Positions 1 through 6,601 are shown, counted from the first letter of the stretch. The stretch is DNA of 6,673 bases from UBA8958 sp964571695 (GCA_964571695.1 CAZNDG010000080.1:1-6673), one strand, 5' to 3'. The notes: generated by a model not told the origin, from the letters alone. Made by a program: numbers and translations.

Positions 1-899
1 AAGATCCGCTCCTGTTCGGGCCGGGTGAGTTTGGTCTGGAAGCCCACCATGTTGAGCAGGGTGCCGCTTGCGTTTTCCCGCCGCAACTGCACCACGGCCC
101 AGGGTTGTCTGCCGGTCCGGGGATCCGTGAGCCCCACGGGTTTCATGGGTCCGAAAAGCAAGGTCCGGGGACCCCGCTGCGCAAGGATCTCTACGGGGAG
201 ACAACCTTCGAAATAACGAGGACTTTCGAAGCTGCGCAGGGGGAACTTTTCGGCGGCAAGGATCTCCTCCCGGAAGGCATGGTAGGTCTCCTCACTTAGG
301 GGGCAGTTCAGGTAGTCGCCGGCTCCTTCCTCGCTGGAAGGATCATAGCGGGAGGCCCAGAAACTCCGGGTCGGATCGACGGAATCGGCGGCGACGATCG
401 GGGCGACGGCGTCATAGAAATACAGGCATTCCCGACCCGTAAGGCGTTGGATCGCCGCGGTCAAGGCATCGGAGGTGAGCGGACCGGTGGCGACAATGGT
501 GGGGGCGGCGGTGGGTAGTTCTGCAATCTCCCGGCGGACGAGCTGAAATCGTTCCCCCCAGGCCAATAGATGCTCCTGTATGTGGGAGGAGAAAAGCTGC
601 CGGTCCACGGCAAGAGACTTCCCGGCAGGCAGGGACGTCCGGTCAGCGGCAGCCATTAACAGCGAACCCAGACGCCGCATCTCCTCCTTGAGAAGTCCGG
701 CGGCGCTGGCCGGATCTCCCGACCGCAGGGAATTGCTGCACACCAGCTCGGCCAGGCCGGGGGAGGAATGAGCTGGAGAATATCGCTCCGGCTTCATTTC
801 CCAGAGGGTAACGCGACAGCCACGGCAGAGCAACTGCCAAGCCGCTTCGCATCCCGCCAGGCCACCGCCGATTACCATCGCCTGTCCGTTATGGTTCAT
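1..899 (-). CDS. trmFO: TrmFO, methylenetetrahydrofolate-tRNA-(uracil-5-)-methyltransferase (3' end missing)
   Basis: FAD- and folate-dependent enzyme that makes 5-methyluridine at position 54 of the tRNA T loop, using 5,10-methylenetetrahydrofolate as carbon donor; cytoplasmic. About 299 codons are present of the roughly 435-440 usual for the family, and the reading frame runs off the left edge. Seen: an N-terminal FAD-binding Rossmann motif (VIGGGLAGCEAA, residues 9-20), the family block WEMKPERYSPAH (33-44), ELVCSNSLRS with Cys54, and YFEGCLPVEI with Cys233. The last two match the conserved cysteines known in Bacillus TrmFO, one of them the catalytic nucleophile. The ATG at 899 overlaps the end of topA by 11 bases. 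An AGGT lies 5 bases upstream of it and an AGGAG 14 bases upstream, both inside topA. A second in-frame ATG at 878 also precedes the FAD motif and cannot be excluded. Last visible gene of the dprA-topA-trmFO operon. Identification is near certain. Confidence 0.96.
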   Translation of the reverse strand, partial: MNHNGQAMVIGGGLAGCEAAWQLLCRGCRVTLWEMKPERYSPAHSSPGLAELVCSNSLRSGDPASAAGLLKEEMRRLGSLLMAAADRTSLPAGKSLAVDRQLFSSHIQEHLLAWGERFQLVRREIAELPTAAPTIVATGPLTSDALTAAIQRLTGRECLYFYDAVAPIVAADSVDPTRSFWASRYDPSSEEGAGDYLNCPLSEETYHAFREEILAAEKFPLRSFESPRYFEGCLPVEILAQRGPRTLLFGPMKPVGLTDPRTGRQPWAVVQLRRENASGTLLNMVGFQTKLTRPEQERI

Positions 900-3306
900 G
901 GCCGACCTGATCACTCCTGTATTTGCATTCTTTACGATGGCATTGTATATAAGTACCAGTCTTTGTATGCTTTTCTACCATGAAGGGGGCTTTGCATAAC
1001 GGACAGGCCTCAGGGAGGGGCCGATTCCAGGAAACGAATTTACAATCAGGATAGCGGGTGCAGCCGTAAAAGATTTTTCCCGTTTTCGATCGCCGTTCCG
1101 AAAGGAATCCGTTACAGCCCGGCTCCGGGCAATGGATGTCCAAGGGTATGGGATGGATGACTTTGCAGGCGGGATAACCAGTGCAGCCAAGGAATTTTCC
1201 ATACCGCCCAGATTTTATGGCCAGCGGTTTTCCGCATTGCTCACAGATCTTGTCGGTGAGGACCTCCTCTTTCGGTGAAGCGGGTTCACTGCCCGCCGCG
1301 GTGATTTTTACCGTCGTCTTGCATTCGGGATAGCCGGAGCAGGCCATGAACTTGCCGAATCTTCCCTGCTTCAGCACCATGGGCCGACCGCATTTTTCGC
1401 ATGTAAGTTCCGGGACACCTTCGCCATTTTTTTCCGCCGAACCGTTTCCCGCTTCGGGGAGATTCATGGTGTTTTTGCAATCCGGGTAGTTCGTGCAGGC
1501 GATGAAACGACCGTTCCTCCCCCATTTGATTGACATGGGGCTCCCGCATTTTTCGCAGACCATGTCCGTGGGGATGCCCTTGCCTTTGAGACTCTTCATC
1601 TTTCCCGCCGCCGCCTGTAGCTCCCGGGCAAACTCGGCGTAAAAATCCTTCAGTGTTTCGATACGGTCGTTTTTGCCCTCCTCGATGCGGTCGAGCCGGT
1701 CTTCCAGGGAGGCGGTAAAAGATACATCGAGGATCTTCGGGAAGTTTTCCACCAACAGTTCGGTAACCAGCATCCCCAAGTCGGTGGGATGGAATCTCCC
1801 TTTCTCCATGCGGACATACTCCCGGTCCTGGATGGTAGCGAGGATCGCGGCGTAAGTGCTGGGCCTGCCGATCCCCTTTTCTTCCAATTCCCGGACGAGG
1901 GTGGCTTCGGAAAACCGGGGCGGGGGCTGGGTGAATTTCTGTTCCGGGGTGAGGGCCGTTAGTTTCAGGACTTCGCCGGCGGCAACTTCGGGAAGGAGTC
2001 TGCCCATTTCTTCCTCTCCTTCGCCGCCGTTATCGTCTTTACCTTCTCGATAAACCTCGGAAAAACCGGAAAATCTCAAGATGGAGCCCTGGACGCGGAG
2101 TTCATAGACCCCCGCCGTGATGTCGATAACAGTTTGATCGTAACGGGCCGGGGACATCTGGCTGGCGACAAAACGGTTCCAGATGAGGAGATAGAGCTTG
2201 TACTGATCCGGGGTCATGTGTGCCTTGATTTCACCTGGCCGGTATTGCAACGAAGAAGGACGGATCGCTTCGTGGGCGTCCTGGGCCGAGGCGCTGTTCT
2301 TGAAGTGCCTTGGTTTTGGCGGCAGGAAGTCCGGATCATAAGAAGTCCGGATGTAATTTCTCACCTCCTGCATGGCCTCCTCGGAGATACGCACCGAATC
2401 GGTGCGCATATAGGTGATGAGGCCAATCGAACCTTCCGGACCAAGTTCGACCCCTTCATAGAGCTGCTGGGCCACGCTCATGGTCTTCTTCGCGGAGAAG
2501 CGAAGCCACCGGGAAGCCTCCTGCTGGAGCTTGCTGGTTGTGAACGGGGGCAGGGGATTTCGCTTGAGTTCTTTCTTCTCCACCCCGGCGACCGTGAAAT
2601 CCTGTTCCCCCAGTTCCCGCAAAACCCGGGTTGCCTCTTCACTGCCGCCGATCCTGGCCTTCTTGCCGGAGATCTTGACGAGCCGGGCGTCAAACGGTGG
2701 CGGCATATGGGCGGCCAGGGACGCCGTGATGTTCCAGTACTCTTCGGAGACAAAGGAGCCGATTTCCTTCTCCCGATCACAGATCAGGCGCACCGCCACC
2801 GATTGCACCCGTCCCGCGCTGAGGCCCCTTTTGACCTTGTCCCAGAGAAGCGGGCTGATCTTGTAGCCCACGAGGCGATCGAGGATCCGGCGGGTTTGCT
2901 GGGCCTCGAATTTCGAGCGGTCGAGGGCGAGGGGGTTGGCGATGGCGTCCAGAACAGTCTTCTTGGTCAGATCGTTAAAGAGGGCGCGGTGAAGCTGCCT
3001 TTTTTTACCACCGATTTCTTCGGCTACATGCCAGGCGATCGCCTCTCCTTCCCGATCCGGGTCGGGGGCGAGAAAGATTCGCTCTGCTTTTTGCGCAGCC
3101 TTTTTGATCTCGGCAATGACCTTTTTCTTGCTTTCTATTACACTGTAGCTTGGGGTAAAGTCGCGTTCCAGATCTATCCCCAGGGAACTCTTGGGCAGAT
3201 CTTTGACGTGTCCCAGCGTTGCCCGCACATCAAAATCCGGGCCAAGAAATTTCTTGATGGTCTTCACCTTGGTTGGCGATTCCACTATAACTAATGAAGA
3301 AGACAT
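889..3306 (-). CDS. topA: DNA topoisomerase I (type IA), five zinc ribbons
   Basis: Relaxes negatively supercoiled DNA by cutting one strand through a 5'-phosphotyrosine link; cytoplasmic. The 805-residue protein has the complete family layout. The Toprim domain (about 1-115) carries the catalytic VESPTK (Glu9) and the metal-binding PDPDREGE (Asp82, Asp84, Glu86). The core holds GLITYMRTDS with active-site Tyr299 and Arg301, DAHEAIRP with His345, and GIGRPSTYA near 478-486. An acidic insertion lies at about 421-435. The C terminus has five four-cysteine zinc ribbons: Cys584/587/604/610, 636/639/656/662, 688/691/708/714, 726/731/749/755 and 768/771/789/794. All expected cysteines are present; the fourth ribbon has a wider first pair (CX4C). 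The ATG at 3306 has AGGAG 7 bases upstream and starts 4 bases after the dprA stop. Its own end overlaps the trmFO start. No frameshift or missing catalytic residue is seen. Confidence 0.98.
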   Translation of the reverse strand: MSSSLVIVESPTKVKTIKKFLGPDFDVRATLGHVKDLPKSSLGIDLERDFTPSYSVIESKKKVIAEIKKAAQKAERIFLAPDPDREGEAIAWHVAEEIGGKKRQLHRALFNDLTKKTVLDAIANPLALDRSKFEAQQTRRILDRLVGYKISPLLWDKVKRGLSAGRVQSVAVRLICDREKEIGSFVSEEYWNITASLAAHMPPPFDARLVKISGKKARIGGSEEATRVLRELGEQDFTVAGVEKKELKRNPLPPFTTSKLQQEASRWLRFSAKKTMSVAQQLYEGVELGPEGSIGLITYMRTDSVRISEEAMQEVRNYIRTSYDPDFLPPKPRHFKNSASAQDAHEAIRPSSLQYRPGEIKAHMTPDQYKLYLLIWNRFVASQMSPARYDQTVIDITAGVYELRVQGSILRFSGFSEVYREGKDDNGGEGEEEMGRLLPEVAAGEVLKLTALTPEQKFTQPPPRFSEATLVRELEEKGIGRPSTYAAILATIQDREYVRMEKGRFHPTDLGMLVTELLVENFPKILDVSFTASLEDRLDRIEEGKNDRIETLKDFYAEFARELQAAAGKMKSLKGKGIPTDMVCEKCGSPMSIKWGRNGRFIACTNYPDCKNTMNLPEAGNGSAEKNGEGVPELTCEKCGRPMVLKQGRFGKFMACSGYPECKTTVKITAAGSEPASPKEEVLTDKICEQCGKPLAIKSGRYGKFLGCTGYPACKVIHPIPLDIHCPEPGCNGFLSERRSKTGKIFYGCTRYPDCKFVSWNRPLPEACPLCKAPFMVEKHTKTGTYIQCHRKECKYRSDQVGHEP

Positions 3307-3318
3307 GTGTTTACTCCT
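3307..3318 (-). promoter_or_regulatory. topA ribosome-binding site overlapping the dprA stop codon
   Basis: On the minus strand the dprA end reads CAGGAGTAA. The AGGAG (3318-3314 region) is the Shine-Dalgarno sequence for topA, and the TAA stop of dprA shares its A/G edge, 4 bases before the topA ATG. The arrangement suggests that ribosomes finishing dprA reinitiate on topA. The sequence is seen directly; coupling is inference. Confidence 0.75.
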
Positions 3319-4462
3319 GAAGAATATACTTGTTTCCCGGCGTCTGCCGGATCAATCCCCGCAATTCGAGCTGCAGCAGGGCTGGCAGAACTTCCGATGC
3401 GGCAAGACCCGTGGCGGCGATGAGATCATCGACGGTGCGGGGGTGGGAGGAGAGATGTTTGATAAGAAGTCCTTCCTTGCCGCTCACCGCGGGCCTTGGC
3501 CGCGGTGAGCAATCTGGGGTCACAACGACGGCGGCCGGTGGCAGTGGTTCTACCTCCTCCTGCAGGTCCTCCGAAAAAGATGTCTGTGGTTTGATTTCAT
3601 CAAGGATATCATTGACGTTTTCGACGAGCTTCGCCCCCTCCTTGATGAGGCGATTCGTCCCACGGGAACCGGCCGCGTCGATACCCCCGGGAACGGCGAG
3701 CACCTCGCGTCCCTGTTCCAGGGCGATCCGGGCGGTGATCAGGGAACCGCTCTTTTCCGTGGCCTCGACCACCACCACCCCCAGGGACATGCCGCTGATG
3801 ATACGGTTCCGGGCGGGAAAGTTCGGGGCATTGGGGGGAGTTCCCAGGGGGAACTCCGATACTACGGCGCCGCTCCGGGCGATCTCTCGGGCCAGCCCCT
3901 CGTTTTCCGGGGGATAGATCACGTCGATTCCCGAGCCCAAAACGGCAATGGTTCTGCCCTGCACCGACAGGGCGCCCCGATGGGCGGCCGTGTCGATCCC
4001 CCGCGCCATGCCGCTCACCACGGTGACGCCGTGCAGGGACAGTTCGCGGCTGAGGCGTTCAGTGGTGAATTTGCCGTAGGCGCTGGCCGTGCGCGAACCG
4101 ACCATGGCAATGTTAATATCGTTGGGCCGAAGCTCTCCCTGCACGTAGAGGAGAAAGGGAGAGTCGTAGATGTAGAGGAGCCGTCTCGGAAAGCGGGGAT
4201 CCTGGCAGGTCATGATGGTTGCCGGCAATTCCGCCGCCCGGTCCAACTCTGCGTCAACTCTTTCCCAGAGAATGAAATCGTTGATGTTTCTTGCTGTTTT
4301 GGCGCCGATGCCAGGTACGGCCGCCAGCATGTTCAACGGCGCCCGGAAGATCCGTTCGGGGGCGCCGAAACTCTGGAGGAGATTCCGCACGCCGATGTTG
4401 CCTAATCCTTCCACGTACCGGAGGGCTATCCAGTATTTCATGTTTTCACGTTGTTGCGTCAC
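3311..4462 (-). CDS. dprA: DNA-processing protein DprA (Smf family)
   Basis: Binds incoming single-stranded DNA in the cytoplasm and helps load RecA during natural transformation. It is also widely conserved in bacteria not known to be transformable. The 383-residue product has an N-terminal helix-hairpin-helix region (about 20-60, with VPGIGAKTARNI) and a Rossmann-like SLOG domain (about 116-285). Hallmarks of the latter are VGSRTASAYG, SGMARGIDTAAHRGAL, LGSGIDVIYPPEN, FPARNRIISG and KSGSLITA. A proline-rich linker (about 290-325) is followed by a C-terminal winged-helix domain (about 328-380), the DML1-like part found in many DprA proteins. The start is GTG at 4462, because AGGA lies 7 bases upstream; the in-frame ATG at 4441 has no Shine-Dalgarno sequence and would remove only seven residues. 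First gene of the operon. Its stop TAA lies inside the topA ribosome-binding site. The linker codons contain a long perfect inverted repeat, listed separately. Confidence 0.97.
   Translation of the reverse strand: MTQQRENMKYWIALRYVEGLGNIGVRNLLQSFGAPERIFRAPLNMLAAVPGIGAKTARNINDFILWERVDAELDRAAELPATIMTCQDPRFPRRLLYIYDSPFLLYVQGELRPNDINIAMVGSRTASAYGKFTTERLSRELSLHGVTVVSGMARGIDTAAHRGALSVQGRTIAVLGSGIDVIYPPENEGLAREIARSGAVVSEFPLGTPPNAPNFPARNRIISGMSLGVVVVEATEKSGSLITARIALEQGREVLAVPGGIDAAGSRGTNRLIKEGAKLVENVNDILDEIKPQTSFSEDLQEEVEPLPPAAVVVTPDCSPRPRPAVSGKEGLLIKHLSSHPRTVDDLIAATGLAASEVLPALLQLELRGLIRQTPGNKYILQE
3482..3510. repeat. Perfect 11-bp inverted repeat inside dprA
   Basis: GCTCACCGCGG (3482-3492) and its exact reverse complement CCGCGGTGAGC (3500-3510) flank a 7-base spacer, so the site can form a very stable GC-rich hairpin. 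It falls in the proline-rich linker of DprA between the SLOG and winged-helix domains (about residues 319-328), where sequence constraint is low. It is not followed by a T run on either strand, so it does not look like an intrinsic terminator. Its origin is unknown: a REP-like scar or chance in GC-rich DNA are both possible. Confidence 0.7.
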
Positions 4463-4587
4463 ATTCCAATCCTGCCGCTTCGGCGTTAATGAAGGTTGAA
4501 CATACCGGAATAAACTGAAGTCGTCTCATCGGGTCAATCAGGAGGGCATAGCCGGCCGGAACATTGTTGCCGAAGAAACCGCCGCAC

Positions 4588-4615
4588 GATATATCTCATC
4601 TCCAAACGCTGTCAA
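4588..4615 (-). promoter_or_regulatory. Predicted sigma70-type promoter of the dprA-topA-trmFO operon
   Basis: On the minus strand a perfect TTGACA (4615-4610) is followed after 16 bases by TATATC (4593-4588), which keeps the three most conserved leading positions of the -10 box. Transcription would start near 4581, giving a leader of about 120 bases before the dprA GTG. A-tract DNA lies upstream of the -35 box. It is the only convincing promoter upstream of the operon. Confidence 0.6.
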
Positions 4616-4706
4616 GGTATTTCATTAGAGTCGATAATATGGATTTTTTTCAATCATATAAACGCCGCCGGGAAATATCTGTTGTCAATGAGGGGCATTT
4701 CCGATA

Positions 4707-4844
4707 AAGGAGCGCCGGAGGCGACTCCGGGGTGAGGAAAAACCTTAAGCCGGAAATGTTTCTTTTTTCACTTCCTGCGGCTGCCCGGACCGAAGGTGTC
4801 GGGAGACTCCGGAAACTGGAGCGTATGGGGCGCCGGAAATCCTT
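4707..4844 (+). other. Putative structured 5' leader RNA (unrecognised class)
   Basis: By eye this stretch folds almost completely. AAGGA (4707-4711) plus GCG (4712-4714) can pair with TCCTT (4840-4844) and CGC (4831-4833), with a six-base bulge. Inside this closing stem lie four hairpins in a row. They are CCGGAG/CTCCGG with a GCGA tetraloop (4715-4730), AGCCG/CGGCT (4748-4782), CCC-GAC/GTC-GGG (4784-4803) and CTCCGG/CTGGAG with an AAA loop (4807-4821). The closing strand ends directly against the Shine-Dalgarno sequence GAGGAGG. The loop of the second hairpin contains CTTCCT, which could pair with AGGAGG. This layout would suit a translational switch, but I do not recognise any known riboswitch core, and GC-rich DNA gives chance hairpins. 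Confidence 0.3.
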
Positions 4845-4851
4845 GAGGAGG
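4845..4851 (+). promoter_or_regulatory. Strong Shine-Dalgarno sequence GAGGAGG with no normal start codon at the usual distance
   Basis: GAGGAGG is a near-perfect anti-16S match. The first in-frame ATG (4873) is 21 bases after it, too far for normal use. At 6 bases downstream there is instead an in-frame ATT (4858). Either ATT is the start, as known for a few genes such as infC, or the leader folds and shortens the distance, or the true start is upstream (ATG 4825 or GTG 4732). Confidence 0.5.
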
Positions 4852-4872
4852 TTTGTCATTCAACCCTTACCG

Positions 4873-6519
4873 ATGATAAAAAAATCAAGCTGGATACTCT
4901 GGTCAGTGTTGCTGGCGGTGGTGGTTATGCATCCTTTGGAGCCGGTCTGGAGTGGCGAGGTCCTGCTCCATCCCGAGGCGATCGAACTGGGGGACGTAGG
5001 CGCCGGTGTATTCAAAAAAGGACAGGCGATCATGACCTTCGTGGATTCGGAACGGAAAGATTGGGCGATTGCGGCGCCGGATGGATGGACTTGCAAATCC
5101 GGGCAGCCCCTGACGGGGACCATCGCGCACCGCCATCCCGCCAAGATCAATATTGCCATGAAGTCTTCTCTGGCGCCGGTGGGTGAAAACGGTAGGCACC
5201 AACATCTTTATAATGTGCAATTGCAACTGGAATTCGAAAACAAGCAGGTCGTCTATCAGCGGCTCATTGCCGCCGGACCTCATAGAGAAGGAATAGCCTT
5301 CAATATTGCCGGAGCGCTGAAGGTCATCGAACTATCATTTCACGTCCGGGAATATCCCCTGGAGCCATTGCTTGCCATCCGTCCCCAGCGCCTCGATTTC
5401 GGTCTTCTGGAACCGGGCCGGCAGGTGGAGGGAAAGATCGAAATCACCAACCGGGGGCGTCAGCCCCTGAAATGGAAAATCGAGCCGACCCGCTGGCCCA
5501 CCGACGGAGAGAACGGCGAAGCCGCCGCGGGTCAATATCACTCCTTTCACCGTCCGGAGCTAACGGGAACGGGCGTCTATCGCCCGGATCCGACCCGGAG
5601 CGGAGCGGCGGAGTTCAAAGGAAACTGGACGGAAAACGAAGGCTATCCCGAGGCGCAGGACAAGGCGGTGTTGAAGTACAATTATTCCGGAACGGGGATC
5701 ATCGTCCATTTCTGGAAATCACCGCTGGCCCGGTCCATGAAGGTGTATCTGGACAACCGTCCCATCGGCAATCTGGAGGCTTTCAGCGAGCAGATCGCCG
5801 CTGCCGAATACCTCCTGCCCGAATCACCGGCGCCGGGTTCCCATACCCTGACCCTGGTCAATCAACAAGGGAGAACTATCGTTGAGGGGGTAAAGATCCT
5901 GGGGAGGGAAATGGTGAAAGACCAGGGGAAATGGGTCCGGATCTTTCCGGATGTGGGGGTGACGACCCGTGAGGTCGATTATCTTCATATCGCTGTGGAT
6001 ACGGCAAATCTGAAACCGGGGGCCCATGGACGCTGTTTCCGAATAGATTCCAACGGCGGCAGCGCGGTGGTGGAGATCCATACGGAAGTAGCGTCGGAAG
6101 CGGGGGCGAAGATTCTGGACGTTTATCGGTACCGTCATGGGGACGACTTTCTCTTCACGACCAATCCCCAGGGAGAGGCCGGGATGCTCTCATCGCGTAA
6201 TTACCGGAAAGACGGCATCGCCTTCCGCCTCTTCAGCCCGGGAACACCGGGGACGACGGAATTTTATCGCTGGTACAATCCCCGTCAGCAATGTCACTTT
6301 TATTCCTATGAGGCCGGCGGGGGGGGGAAGTTGTCCCGAGACTTCATCCTGGAGGGGACCATAGGTAACATCGCCACCAGCCGCCTGCCCAACACCCGTC
6401 CTTTGCATCGCTGGCGCCATGTCGGCACGGGGCAGTTTTTTTTCACCACGGATGCCCGGAGCGAGGGCTACAACAAGAAAGGCTTCCGATACGACGGGAT
6501 CGCCGGCTATGTGCGCTGA
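4873..6519 (+). CDS. Exported multidomain beta-sandwich protein with C-terminal DUF5648-like repeats, function unknown
   Basis: I do not recognise a named gene. From the ATG at 4873 the product is 548 residues. It begins with a signal peptide (1-27): positive MIKKSS, hydrophobic WILWSVLLAVVV, and likely cleavage after PVWS; no lipobox. Residues 28-163 are beta-rich and unassigned. Residues 167-209 (RPQRLDFGLLEPGRQVEG..., ITNRGRQPLKW) look like the first half of an Ig-type ASH/BACON domain. Residues about 352-405 (ending GAHGRCFRIDSNGGSAVVEI) look like its second half. Between them, residues about 218-345 resemble a jelly-roll carbohydrate-binding module (NYSGTGIIVHFW, KVYLDNRPIG, PGSHTLTLVN). 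Residues 415-548 are three DUF5648-like repeats. The protein is probably periplasmic or surface-exposed; ligand binding is inference. It has only three cysteines after the signal peptide (74, 388, 474). The start is uncertain: the frame is open to GTG 4732, with ATG 4825 and ATT 4858 as alternatives. Transcribed away from dprA; no terminator is seen behind it. Confidence 0.85.
   Translation: MIKKSSWILWSVLLAVVVMHPLEPVWSGEVLLHPEAIELGDVGAGVFKKGQAIMTFVDSERKDWAIAAPDGWTCKSGQPLTGTIAHRHPAKINIAMKSSLAPVGENGRHQHLYNVQLQLEFENKQVVYQRLIAAGPHREGIAFNIAGALKVIELSFHVREYPLEPLLAIRPQRLDFGLLEPGRQVEGKIEITNRGRQPLKWKIEPTRWPTDGENGEAAAGQYHSFHRPELTGTGVYRPDPTRSGAAEFKGNWTENEGYPEAQDKAVLKYNYSGTGIIVHFWKSPLARSMKVYLDNRPIGNLEAFSEQIAAAEYLLPESPAPGSHTLTLVNQQGRTIVEGVKILGREMVKDQGKWVRIFPDVGVTTREVDYLHIAVDTANLKPGAHGRCFRIDSNGGSAVVEIHTEVASEAGAKILDVYRYRHGDDFLFTTNPQGEAGMLSSRNYRKDGIAFRLFSPGTPGTTEFYRWYNPRQQCHFYSYEAGGGGKLSRDFILEGTIGNIATSRLPNTRPLHRWRHVGTGQFFFTTDARSEGYNKKGFRYDGIAGYVR
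6115..6516 (+). repeat. Three tandem protein repeats of about 47 residues (DUF5648-like)
   Basis: Three units are encoded at 6115-6255, 6256-6396 and 6397-6516 (47, 47 and 40 residues). Each starts with an aromatic/Arg pair (VYRYRHGDDFLFTT, FYRWYNPRQQCHFYSY, LHRWRHVGTGQFFFTT), continues to an aromatic His/Phe-Phe-Thr-Thr-type strand, and in units 1 and 3 ends in a Tyr-Arg/Lys-Asp-Gly-Ile-Ala strand (YRKDGIAFRLF, FRYDGIAGYV). Unit 2 is diverged at this last strand (ILEGTIGNIA). The pattern matches my memory of DUF5648, which occurs in secreted proteins and enzymes and has no known function. Confidence 0.7.
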
Positions 6520-6601
6520 TCGTTAATTTTTGCCAAGAACATTATTCATGCTTGACAAAAGCCGTCAAAAAAGCTATTACGCTCCCTCTTTTACACAGCA
6601 T
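6520..6601 (+). other. Spacer between the exported-protein gene and tRNA-Arg
   Basis: This AT-rich spacer of 82 bases holds the tRNA promoter (listed separately). No convincing intrinsic terminator for the upstream gene is seen: the only inverted repeat, TTGAC/GTCAA at 6552-6568, coincides with the -35 box and is followed by A rather than T on this strand. Confidence 0.7.
6552..6580 (+). promoter_or_regulatory. Promoter of tRNA-Arg
   Basis: A perfect TTGACA (6552-6557) is followed after exactly 17 bases by TATTAC (6575-6580). Transcription would start near 6587, leaving a leader of about 15 bases before the mature tRNA. The base stretch after the -10 box is C-rich (GCTCCCT), which is compatible with the GC-rich discriminator of stringently controlled stable-RNA promoters; that regulation is inference. 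Confidence 0.75.

Larger units (their letters stand above)
4463..4872. other. Divergent intergenic region between dprA and the exported-protein gene
   Basis: No conserved gene is seen in these 410 bases. Positions 4463-4581 are the presumed dprA leader. The dprA promoter is at 4588-4615, and AT-rich DNA at 4615-4665 includes a run of seven T (4644-4650), which could act as an upstream element for the leftward promoter. A rightward promoter is not clear: CTGTCA (4609-4614) with GATAAT (4633-4638) at 18 bases is the best weak candidate and would overlap the dprA -35 box on the opposite strand. TTGTCA (4682-4687) with GATAAA (4703-4708) at 15 bases is weaker. Positions 4707-4844 are hairpin-rich and listed separately. 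The frame of the rightward gene is open back to a GTG at 4732, but the predicted peptide there does not look like a protein domain. Confidence 0.7.

Noticed and set aside
2134..3294. Long plus-strand open frame of 386 codons opposite topA
   Set aside because: It is the antisense shadow of a conserved topA. GC-rich codon use keeps the opposite frame open, the peptide shows no recognisable domain, and no promoter or ribosome-binding site is evident.
3330..4405. Several plus-strand open frames opposite dprA
   Set aside because: All lie antisense to the well-conserved dprA and give low-complexity Arg/Pro/Ser-rich peptides.
4660..4687. Second leftward promoter with TTGACA (4687-4682 region) and TATATG
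   Set aside because: The spacing is about 22 bases, too long for a sigma70 promoter.
4707..4844. Known riboswitches (cyclic di-GMP-I, glycine, cobalamin, Moco) for the hairpin-rich leader
   Set aside because: None of the conserved core strings that I know for these classes is present; only isolated fragments such as CCGAAGG resemble them.
4732..4872. N-terminal extension of the exported protein back to GTG 4732
   Set aside because: The 47 extra residues have no domain-like pattern, would bury the signal peptide inside the chain, and the GTG lacks a good ribosome-binding site. The DNA there looks more like structured leader RNA. Kept as an alternative only.
6552..6572. Inverted repeat TTGAC/GTCAA followed by A-rich DNA as a terminator
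   Set aside because: The stem is only 5 bp, it is followed by A rather than T on the plus strand, and it is better explained as the -35 region of the tRNA promoter.
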